DNA of 6,161 nt from Candidatus Caenarcanales bacterium (GTDB lineage Bacteria > Cyanobacteriota > Vampirovibrionia > Caenarcaniphilales > Caenarcanaceae): contig CANLFK010000131.1 of NCBI GenBank assembly GCA_947489925.1, positions 1 to 6,161 of the forward strand, in the 5' to 3' direction. Made by a program: the position numbers and the translations under genes. Within the stretch, counting starts at the first letter, position 1; each line of letters begins with the position of its first letter. Positions 1 to 5,074 of this stretch are shown piece by piece. Under the pieces are notes generated by a model. The model ran no database searches. It was not told the DNA's origin and saw only the letters and a program-made list of their open reading frames with translations.

Positions 1-144
1 AGAAAGATCATCATTTAAAGGATCAAACCAACCTAAATCTTCAATTGGGCGACCATCTCTGCGATCTCTAGAATTCATAACTACTATTCTGTAAAAAGGT
101 TTTTTCTTGCGACCATGTCTTTGAAGGCGAATTTTGACTGACAT
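1..144 (-). CDS. rpsP: 30S ribosomal protein S16, 5' part (partial)
   Basis: This is the first 48 codons of ribosomal protein S16, running off the left edge of the window. S16 binds 16S rRNA in the body of the small subunit and is needed for its assembly. The translation begins MSVKIRLQRHGRKKKPFYRI and continues with VVMNSRDRRDGRPIEDLGWF, which matches the S16 pattern: VKIRLxRxGxKxxPxYRIVV, then SRxxRDGRxIExLG. The family is usually 80-90 residues, so roughly half is visible. The ATG at 142-144 starts exactly at the conserved N-terminus. There is no strong Shine-Dalgarno before it, only an A-rich leader ending in AAAG. In many bacteria rpsP is followed by a KH-domain gene, rimM and trmD; those would lie to the left and cannot be seen. 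It is divergent from the gene at 367. Identification is firm. Confidence 0.95.
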   Translation of the reverse strand, partial: MSVKIRLQRHGRKKKPFYRIVVMNSRDRRDGRPIEDLGWFDPLNDDLS

Positions 145-319
145 ACTTTAATTTAATTTGTAAATTGATTAGATTTTTTAACTTATACATAAAATTAACA
201 CAAATTACTAATTAAAAATAGGCAAAAATCATTAAATTTCAACTTTTTAGTATATAAATTGCCTGATTAAAACTGTTTATTAGGGTGATTTTGGGCAAAA
301 AAATAATTTATTAAAATAA

Positions 320-348
320 TTGTTAATCAAAATCTTGTAAAATAAATT
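320..348 (+). promoter_or_regulatory. Candidate sigma70-type promoter for the 367-1119 unit
   Basis: TTGTTA at 320-325 and TAAATT at 343-348 are separated by 17 nt, each matching four of six consensus positions. The start of transcription would fall just before the AGAGGA ribosome binding site at 355-360, giving a very short leader. The rest of the 222-bp divergent gap (145-366) is A+T-rich. It must also contain the rpsP promoter, for which I see no convincing match. In such A+T-rich sequence, four-of-six matches arise often by chance. Confidence 0.3.
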
Positions 349-366
349 ATATAAAGAGGAATTAAA

Positions 367-894
367 ATGGCAATTGATCCAACTAATAAAGTTATTAATT
401 ATAATGTTTTTCAGGAAAGACTTTTAGCCCAACAAGCTGCCCGTGAAGCCTCTAATAAAGACAAAGCCGAAAAATTAACCCGAAAAAATTTAACTGATTC
501 CTCAAAGACTAAAAAAACAAAATCGCCTTTCTTTTTGAGTTTTGAACCTGAAGAAATTTTAGGCGAATCCCTAGAACTTGAAGAGATTAAAAATAATTAC
601 CCAGAACAAAAGGGAAAACAAGAAAATAATAAAAAAGAAAACCAAAAAGAAGAAAGTCGCCTAGAAAGAAAAGCCCGTGAAAAATGTGAAAAAGCCAAAG
701 CCAATTTAATTGGAGCGGTAACGGCTTATCAAAAATTGCCCATTAATTTAAATAATCCAACTTGGTATGAAAACCTAAAAGAAAGATTTGAATATCATTT
801 AGAGGTTTATAAATCTGCTTATTTACATTATGCTCAAATTGCTAATAATTCCCCTCAAGATGTGCTTCAATCTGAAATTTTACAAATTAATTAG
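367..894 (+). CDS. Hypothetical charged, coiled-coil-like soluble protein
   Basis: A 175-residue protein I do not recognise. It has no signal peptide and no hydrophobic segment, so it should be cytoplasmic. It falls into three parts: an N-terminal third rich in Lys, Ala and Gln; an acidic stretch around residues 58-75 (SFEPEEILGESLELEEI); and a Lys/Glu/Asn-rich run at about 78-113 that looks like a long helix or coiled coil (ESRLERKAREKCEKAKANLI). That run continues into a more ordinary helical C-terminus with many Tyr (WYENLKERFEYHLEVYKSAY). The ATG at 367 follows AGAGGA (355-360) by 6 nt, a good ribosome binding site. The next gene starts 42 nt after its stop with the same AAGAGGA element, so the two are probably co-transcribed. 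The membrane-anchored small neighbour hints at a shared role, but that is inference. Confidence 0.8.
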   Translation: MAIDPTNKVINYNVFQERLLAQQAAREASNKDKAEKLTRKNLTDSSKTKKTKSPFFLSFEPEEILGESLELEEIKNNYPEQKGKQENNKKENQKEESRLERKAREKCEKAKANLIGAVTAYQKLPINLNNPTWYENLKERFEYHLEVYKSAYLHYAQIANNSPQDVLQSEILQIN

Positions 895-924
895 GCATAA
901 TCAACTTAAAACCTTTTCATTTTA

Positions 925-930
925 AGAGGA
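925..930 (+). promoter_or_regulatory. Ribosome binding site deciding the start at 937
   Basis: AGAGGA at 925-930 lies 6 nt before the ATG at 937 but only 3 nt before an in-frame TTG at 934. The ATG is therefore the likely start, and the protein has one fewer residue than the longest reading. Confidence 0.7.
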
Positions 931-936
931 AAATTG

Positions 937-1119
937 ATGACAGACATAAAAGATGAAACAACTTCTGAGCCAGAAAAAAAAGATTGGACTTTAGATTCTT
1001 TGGAAGAAGTACCTTATTTACCAGATCGAAAGCCTTTTGTTTCTGATTATATTTTTAAAACAGGTGCTTTGGTTGCTTTAGTTTTAGCTTTAATGGCTAT
1101 GTTTTCAAATCGTTTTTAA
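937..1119 (+). CDS. Small protein with one C-terminal membrane helix
   Basis: A 60-residue protein of unknown function. The first 40 residues are hydrophilic and acidic (TDIKDETTSEPEKKDWTLDS, then LEEVPYLPDRKPFVSDYIF). A single hydrophobic stretch follows at about 41-57 (KTGALVALVLALMAMF), and the chain ends almost at once with SNRF. This is the layout of a tail-anchored inner-membrane protein with its acidic domain in the cytoplasm. It is the second gene of a unit with the 367-894 gene, 42 nt apart, and shares the same AAGAGGA ribosome binding site. It converges on the minus-strand gene ending at 1132 with only 12 bp between stop codons, and I see no terminator hairpin there. The start is taken at the ATG because of ribosome-binding-site spacing. 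Confidence 0.75.
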   Translation: MTDIKDETTSEPEKKDWTLDSLEEVPYLPDRKPFVSDYIFKTGALVALVLALMAMFSNRF

Positions 1120-1131
1120 TTATTGCAAAAT

Positions 1132-1503
1132 TTATCTTCCGCCAAAATAGCCAGCTGAAAAAGAACCATTGCAACCACCGCCACAGGTATTAATTGGTGG
1201 AGTACAGCCAATAGGAGGGCTTGCTAATACTTGACCACCATATGGTTGATTTGGCGGTGGGCTAATAATTGCACTTCTCCAGCCTTTAATACAGCCAGTT
1301 GGCCCGCAACCCCTTAATGGATAAATGGATCTTTCCTGATAATTAGATGGTCCCCAAGAAGCAATATTCATATTACCTCCACAGCCACCATTACAATCTC
1401 CCCCACCGCCACAAGCCTGAGAAGGAAAAATACCGACAATTAAGCAAATCATGATTAAACTAATAAAAGTTAAAAAACCAATGAGAGGTAATCTTTTATT
1501 CAT
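1132..1503 (-). CDS. Small secreted Cys/Gly/Pro-rich protein
   Basis: A 123-residue protein with a clear signal peptide: basic start MNKR, a hydrophobic core at about residues 5-26, and a likely cleavage after SQA at residue 30. The mature part then begins with cysteine. It carries eight Cys (31, 37, 41, 66, 71, 100, 107, 111) in Gly-rich settings: CGGGGDCNGGCGG at the start, CGPTGC in the middle and CGGGCNG near the end, with proline runs between (SPPPNQPYGG, SPPIGCTPP). Eight cysteines suggest four disulfides or metal binding, with similar Cys/Gly clusters at both ends. The sequence before Cys31 is not a good lipobox, so a lipoprotein is less likely. The start is the ATG at 1503, supported by AGGAG 8 nt upstream; a longer reading from a TTG at 1554 would bury the signal peptide. 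I do not recognise the family. Confidence 0.75.
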   Translation of the reverse strand: MNKRLPLIGFLTFISLIMICLIVGIFPSQACGGGGDCNGGCGGNMNIASWGPSNYQERSIYPLRGCGPTGCIKGWRSAIISPPPNQPYGGQVLASPPIGCTPPINTCGGGCNGSFSAGYFGGR

Positions 1504-1511
1504 ACAAGGAA

Positions 1512-1516
1512 CTCCT
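1512..1516 (-). promoter_or_regulatory. Ribosome binding site deciding the start at 1503
   Basis: Read on the minus strand this is AGGAG, 8 nt before the ATG at 1503. It favours that start over the in-frame TTG at 1554, and that start also puts the signal peptide at the N-terminus. Confidence 0.75.
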
Positions 1517-1579
1517 AACTTTATGACATAAACTTCTTTTACCAATTTATTCAATTTAAGACTCTGGTAATGGATTGAA

Positions 1580-1627
1580 AGTATTAAAAACTTGCCGAAA
1601 GCCCTAAAAACTATTAGGGAAAATACT
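1580..1627. repeat. Nested inverted repeat in divergent intergenic region
   Basis: The inner arms CCCTAA (1602-1607) and TTAGGG (1614-1619) are perfect, with a 6-nt loop. The outer arms AGTATT (1580-1585) and AATACT (1622-1627) are also perfect and are centred close to the inner pair. The element lies between two divergent genes, 77 bp from one start and 61 bp from the other. It is not followed by a T-run on either strand, so it does not look like a terminator. It could be an operator or a leader hairpin. Six-base A+T-rich arms can arise by chance. Confidence 0.35.
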
Positions 1628-1687
1628 CTGTTTAAAGTTCTTTCTAGGTCGATTGAATTAGATAGAAAACTTCACAATAAAATATTT

Positions 1688-2014
1688 ATGCACTTTCACA
1701 ATTCCAAAAAAATTATCTTAAGTCTTTTAATATGCTTAAATTTGATTTGTATTGATAATTGCAAAGCTGATAATACACAAATGGTGGAACAAAAAGTAAG
1801 TAATTCTTTAGAAAAAATGTTACCAAAAGGTTCTCAGTGGCAAATTAAATCACCTTCTTTTTTGCAGCAGGAATTGCGAACCGCTAAAAACATTGAAGTT
1901 GTCTTTCCAAACTTTTCAAGTTCTAATAATTTGATTGCCCAAGTTTGGCTTAATTACGGCACAGAAAAAGAATTAATTGCAATACCAATCAAAATAAATC
2001 TAGGAATTAAGTAA
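1688..2014 (+). CDS. Small secreted protein, weakly FlgA-N-terminus-like
   Basis: A 108-residue protein if started at the ATG at 1688. This puts a signal peptide at the N-terminus: MHFHNSKK, then a hydrophobic core IILSLLICLNLICI, and a likely cut after NCKA. An in-frame reading from a TTG at 1592 adds 32 residues in front of the signal peptide and would run through the inverted repeat at 1580-1627, so I prefer the shorter form. Neither start has a Shine-Dalgarno. The mature part (about 80 residues) has VSNSLEKMLPKGSQWQIKSP and ends in WLNYGTEKELIAIPIKINLG. This order, an amphipathic helix, PxGSxxxI and a final strand pair with a xxIPIKxx pattern, vaguely recalls the N-terminal domain of the flagellar P-ring chaperone FlgA, but the SAF domain is absent. 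I treat it as unassigned. Rubrerythrin starts 72 bp downstream on the same strand. Confidence 0.65.
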   Translation: MHFHNSKKIILSLLICLNLICIDNCKADNTQMVEQKVSNSLEKMLPKGSQWQIKSPSFLQQELRTAKNIEVVFPNFSSSNNLIAQVWLNYGTEKELIAIPIKINLGIK

Positions 2015-2042
2015 GGACACAAATATAAGTCCTAGACCGTTT

Positions 2043-2053
2043 AAGTTATACTT
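2043..2053 (+). promoter_or_regulatory. Candidate -10 element inside a small palindrome before rubrerythrin
   Basis: TATACT at 2047-2052 matches five of six -10 positions. It sits within AAGT-TAT-ACTT (2043-2053), an inverted repeat with perfect 4-bp arms. No good -35 is visible 16-18 bp upstream. A short hairpin follows at 2054-2067 (GTTTT, loop AGCG, AAAAC). A regulator-dependent, peroxide-responsive promoter would be plausible for rubrerythrin, but that is inference. Confidence 0.3.
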
Positions 2054-2086
2054 GTTTTAGCGAAAACGAAAAACTTTTTAATCGTA

Positions 2087-2827
2087 ATGGAAAATAATAA
2101 AACAATTCAAAATTTGAACTCTGCTTTTGCTGGTGAATCTATGGCAAATCGTAAATATTTATTCTTTGCTAATCTGTGTGCAAAATTAGGTGAAGTTGAA
2201 ATTTCTAAGCTCTTTAAAGAAACCGCTGAACAAGAAACAGAGCATGCCTTTGCCCACTTTAGAGAATTACACCCAGAATTAGAAGTAAAAGATGCTAAAC
2301 AATTATCCGAAAAAGAAAAAAAAGAATTAGTTTCAAAATGCTTGGAATTGGCAATTGAAGGAGAAACATATGAATTCATGAGCATGTATCCTGAATTTTA
2401 TAAACAGGCTATTCTGGATAAAAACGGTAAAGCTCAAAGTCAGTTTCAAGAGCAAATCAATGAATCTGAAGAACATGCCAATCTTTTTAAGCAAGCAAGC
2501 CGCAAATTCAATTTATTAATTTCTATTGAAAAACAACATGCCCGAAAATATGAAGATGCTTTAAATCAAGTTAATAATAAAGAAAAATTAAAATTACTAG
2601 AACCAAATACTGACAAATTAACCCAAAAATGGATTTGTCGTAAATGTTCAATGATTTATGATCCAGCGGTGGGAGATATTGATTCAGGAATTTTACCCGG
2701 AACAGCCTTTGAAGATATTCCAGAGGATTGGATTTGCCCTATTTGTAATGCGAGTAAAAAAAGCTTTATTCCATTAACTGAATATTCTGGAGATTATGAG
2801 TCTTCTTTTCAAAAGAAATTTATTTAA
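2087..2827 (+). CDS. rbr: Rubrerythrin (diiron ferritin-like domain plus rubredoxin domain)
   Basis: A 246-residue rubrerythrin, a cytoplasmic peroxidase that reduces hydrogen peroxide to water at a diiron site using electrons passed through a rubredoxin-type iron. The N-terminal four-helix domain (about 1-160) carries the expected ligand motifs: E17 in FAGES, E50/H53 in AEQETEH, and E93/E96 in EGETYEFMSMYP. The last helix has two candidate Glu/His sets, ESEEH (126-130) and EKQH (148-151). The C-terminal domain (about 180-230) is a full rubredoxin: WICRKC (C184, C187), the typical PGTAFEDIPEDW, then CPIC (C217, C220). It is longer than the shortened rubredoxin-like domain of the Desulfovibrio enzyme. 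The ATG at 2087 keeps E17; there is no visible Shine-Dalgarno. It follows an unassigned secreted-protein gene by 72 bp and converges on the next gene. Function is firm; the physiological electron donor is unknown. Confidence 0.95.
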   Translation: MENNKTIQNLNSAFAGESMANRKYLFFANLCAKLGEVEISKLFKETAEQETEHAFAHFRELHPELEVKDAKQLSEKEKKELVSKCLELAIEGETYEFMSMYPEFYKQAILDKNGKAQSQFQEQINESEEHANLFKQASRKFNLLISIEKQHARKYEDALNQVNNKEKLKLLEPNTDKLTQKWICRKCSMIYDPAVGDIDSGILPGTAFEDIPEDWICPICNASKKSFIPLTEYSGDYESSFQKKFI

Positions 2828-2835
2828 AACTCACA

Positions 2836-3723
2836 TTACTTAGAGGCAATATGATTAGCTTCATAAATTTCGATTTTCCAGAGAGTCTCATTATTATTAG
2901 GTTTTGCAAAGAAAAAGGCTTGATTATTGTTTTGATCTAATCCTTCAACAATGAGTGGGCGACCTTGATCATATTCATCTGAGGATAAACGAGTGCGATA
3001 AAAACCCAAAGCTTTTAGCTTATTACTAGCAAATAATAAAGCCTTTTCTTTGATATAAAAGTTGGTTGCAAAGTAAATTAATTGATTTGGTCTGGGTAAA
3101 CCATTTGCTACAGATTTATTATTATCACTGATTAAGCTTTGCAAAGAACCTTGTATAAAGCCACGAGCTGGCAAAACTTTATCTGGAGATATATAACTCG
3201 CAGACTTGCCAGACTGAGCTTTTATAGAATTATTATTTGCATTGACTCCGCTATAACCACTAAGAACTCTTTTTCTACCATCTTTGCTTTGATAAATTAA
3301 ATTTTGAGTTTGAGTTTCAATATTTTTTGGTTTTTGTCTGGGAGCTGTTTTTGTACTTGACCCAGTTATTGGAGGAGCTGGCGGTGGTGGAGTATAGACA
3401 GGTGGAATAGTATTAGTATTTGGATATGAATTAGTAGTATTGCTGATTTCTGTCGTTGAAGTCGGGGTATTTAATTGAACTTTATTAGTTTGATCTGGAT
3501 TGGGGTTTAAGTTTAAAGATGAAGCCTGTTGATTCGGCTGATTTGTTTGTGGAAAAATATTAGTTATTTCATTTTTTTTCATTTTCCATAAATAATAAAG
3601 CCCAAAACAAGCCCCTCCCAGAATCAATAATCCGAATAAAACACCTAAAGGATTACCTCTTCTATTATATTCCCGAGCTTGAGAATTATTTTGTCTATTA
3701 TTTGTATTAGGAGGAGACGACAT
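2836..3723 (-). CDS. Single-pass membrane protein with Asn/Pro/Thr-rich linker and small C-terminal domain
   Basis: A 295-residue protein of unknown function. Its order is: a polar Asn/Arg-rich cytoplasmic start (1-24); one membrane helix at 25-46 (NPLGVLFGLLILGGACFGLY); a positively charged stop (KMKK), which puts the rest outside the inner membrane; a long low-complexity linker rich in Asn, Thr, Gln and Pro (about 51-135) with a proline cluster at 107-118 (PPVYTPPPPAPP); a Gly/Ser-rich region; and a compact C-terminal domain at about 185-295. Within that domain, LIYFATNFYIKEKALLFASN followed by KLKALGFYRTRL has the strand, helix with A..L..L..LGF, strand order of SPOR peptidoglycan-binding domains, and the overall layout is FtsN-like, but the match is weak. 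The ATG at 3723 has a TAA just upstream in frame. AGAGGG lies 13 nt before it, an unusually long spacing. Confidence 0.75.
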   Translation of the reverse strand: MSSPPNTNNRQNNSQAREYNRRGNPLGVLFGLLILGGACFGLYYLWKMKKNEITNIFPQTNQPNQQASSLNLNPNPDQTNKVQLNTPTSTTEISNTTNSYPNTNTIPPVYTPPPPAPPITGSSTKTAPRQKPKNIETQTQNLIYQSKDGRKRVLSGYSGVNANNNSIKAQSGKSASYISPDKVLPARGFIQGSLQSLISDNNKSVANGLPRPNQLIYFATNFYIKEKALLFASNKLKALGFYRTRLSSDEYDQGRPLIVEGLDQNNNQAFFFAKPNNNETLWKIEIYEANHIASK

Positions 3724-3826
3724 TTTTATTTATAAACCCTCTGTTTCTTGATAATTACCCTTTTTTACAATTTTTTTTCATAAATCAGCAAAATGGTGAA
3801 TTTTTTTCTTTTCATTGAATAAAGTT

Positions 3827-4906
3827 CTACCAAAGTCCTCTGACACTTTGTCCTTGCACAATAGGCTCTTGAATAGGAGGTGGAGGTATTTGAATCATTG
3901 GTGGTGCGATTGGTGGAGCTTGTACTTGCAATATAATTCGTTTTGTTGGTGCTTCTTGAGCTATTGAAGCTGGTGGCAAATATCTACGATAAGCAACTGG
4001 TTGTGGAAAATAGGTTTGATTGGAAGCCATTACTGAAGCACAAGCAGCAGGATTTCCTGTGTAAAAATCAGCACTACAATGTGGCTGAGCTGGTCTTTTT
4101 ACCCTGCTAGTTCCCCAATTTGCCCCGATTGAACTACTTACGGCTCCACTTTGCCCAACTCCATCACTAAAGCCAGCAGCTGCTCCTAATGAAGTGCTAT
4201 AACTTCTAATTGTTTCAGCAAAACCACAATTTACATTTCTGACAATATTTCCGCCATTCCTTGCCGCCATCCGTGATAAGCCAACTAAAGCGGCTTCTGA
4301 TGTGCCATATTCTTCCATGAAAACATAGCCAGTGCCAATATAATTAACACAACCTGCTGGCAAAGCAGTATTTAAACCACAAGCAATTACTGCTCCACCG
4401 CCAAAAGCTCCACCCGCTGGTTGTCCAGAAGCAATAAATTCTCTTTCATCATAAATACCAAATAAACGGTCTTTAATTCCATGCCTTAAATTTGCTCCGA
4501 TATTAATAATCCTACAAGTTCCGAAAGCAGAGTTATCATTTATTGTTTTACTGCTATCAAATAAAATATTGGGTGCAGTAAAATTCCAAGGTGCATTGAA
4601 TAAATGAGTATTAGCAAAAGCACTAGGAGAACCAATAACAGTATTTGAGCCACCAGAAACTGGAGCAGAAACCATACCAGCCCTGCTATAACTATTTACT
4701 TGTGTTTGATTAAGATTTTGCGAGGCATTTTGTAATTGAATCTGATTATTATTACTTATATCAGAAGCTGTTCCACCTGTAAAATTTCCTTGTACCGCAA
4801 TATCAGCTCTAAGTTTTAGGCTAAACCCAAAAGAAAGCCCAAGGCTAACTGCAGTCAATAAGACTAAACCTTTTTTTTTATTTATTTTTTTATTAAAGCC
4901 TAACAA
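3827..4906 (-). CDS. Secreted protein, downstream copy of tandem paralogue pair (long tail)
   Basis: A 359-residue protein of a family I do not recognise. The signal peptide is MLGFNKKINKKK, a hydrophobic core, then SLKLRA with cleavage likely at residue 34 before DIAV. The mature part is Asn/Gln/Ser-rich at first (SDISNNNQIQLQNASQNLNQ), then more ordered, with well-kept stretches such as HGIKDRLFGIYDEREFIASG and TGYVFMEEYGTSEAALVGLS. Six Cys are present after the signal. The C-terminus is a proline-rich tail of about 45 residues (QAPPIAPPMIQIPPPPIQEP) ending VRGLW, about 31 residues longer than in the sister gene. No second membrane helix is seen, so it is probably released or attached to the cell surface. 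The start is a TTG at 4906 with GGAG 7 nt upstream; an earlier in-frame TTG at 4927 has no ribosome binding site. It lies 168 bp after the sister gene and may share its regulation. Confidence 0.8.
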   Translation of the reverse strand: MLGFNKKINKKKGLVLLTAVSLGLSFGFSLKLRADIAVQGNFTGGTASDISNNNQIQLQNASQNLNQTQVNSYSRAGMVSAPVSGGSNTVIGSPSAFANTHLFNAPWNFTAPNILFDSSKTINDNSAFGTCRIINIGANLRHGIKDRLFGIYDEREFIASGQPAGGAFGGGAVIACGLNTALPAGCVNYIGTGYVFMEEYGTSEAALVGLSRMAARNGGNIVRNVNCGFAETIRSYSTSLGAAAGFSDGVGQSGAVSSSIGANWGTSRVKRPAQPHCSADFYTGNPAACASVMASNQTYFPQPVAYRRYLPPASIAQEAPTKRIILQVQAPPIAPPMIQIPPPPIQEPIVQGQSVRGLW

Positions 4907-4917
4907 TGTTTTTCTCC
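4904..4917 (-). promoter_or_regulatory. GGAG ribosome binding site and TTG start, downstream copy
   Basis: GGAG (plus strand CTCC at 4914-4917) is followed after 7 nt by TTG (CAA at 4904-4906). The longer in-frame reading begins at a TTG at 4927 whose upstream sequence CTTCTTAT offers no Shine-Dalgarno. The identical arrangement in the sister gene supports this start. Confidence 0.7.
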
Positions 4918-4938
4918 ACTTAGTCAAATAAGAAGGCT

Positions 4939-4963
4939 AGATTATCTTTTTTATGAATAATCT
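4939..4963. repeat. 25-bp inverted repeat upstream of downstream copy
   Basis: Perfect 7-bp arms AGATTAT (4939-4945) and ATAATCT (4957-4963) flank an 11-bp centre. On the transcribed-sense minus strand the next pair would be T-G, a permitted wobble in RNA. The right-hand copy at 6091-6115 has 8-bp arms and the same total length. There are 32 bp between the repeat and the TTG start in both copies. Confidence 0.65.
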
Positions 4964-4984
4964 TCTTACCACTCATTTACCCAA
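4957..4984 (-). promoter_or_regulatory. Candidate promoter with shared TTGGGTAAAT box, downstream copy
   Basis: Reading the minus strand, TTGGGT begins at 4984 within TTGGGTAAAT (4984-4975), a box also present before the sister gene. A -10-like TATTCA or ATTATT lies 17-19 bp further on and overlaps the first arm of the inverted repeat. Conservation of the box while flanking bases differ is the main support; the -10 match is weak. Confidence 0.35.
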
Positions 4985-5074
4985 GCAGATTATTTTATTA
5001 TTAAACCATTGTATGGAGATTTTGCTTAAAGCTAGGTTTTCCTCTTTTTAACTTCCCTCATTTAGCCTAATTTA

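Noticed and set aside
1504..1554. N-terminal extension of the Cys-rich protein from a TTG at 1554
   Set aside because: It would place 17 hydrophilic residues before a clear signal peptide, and the ATG at 1503 has AGGAG at 8 nt.
1592..1687. N-terminal extension of the 1688 gene from a TTG at 1592
   Set aside because: It puts 32 residues before the signal peptide and reads through a perfect inverted repeat; no ribosome binding site supports it.
2014..2033. AGGAC / GTCCT hairpin just after the 1688 gene, considered as a terminator
   Set aside because: The stem is only 5 bp with a 10-nt loop and no following T-run.
2107..2385. 92-codon minus-strand reading frame opposite rubrerythrin
   Set aside because: It lies wholly within the firmly identified rubrerythrin gene, is Ser/Phe/Cys-rich as expected of an antisense shadow, and has no recognisable domain.
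2815..2871. Inverted repeat GAAATTTAT / ATAAATTTC spanning the convergent gene ends, considered as a bidirectional terminator
   Set aside because: The arms are 9 bp but nearly all A/T, the loop is 39 nt and there is no G/C-rich stem, so it is likely chance in this composition.
3724..3826. T-rich tracts between the tandem pair and the membrane-protein gene, considered as terminators
   Set aside because: The T-runs are on the plus strand, so they read as A-runs in the direction of both flanking genes, and no stem precedes them.
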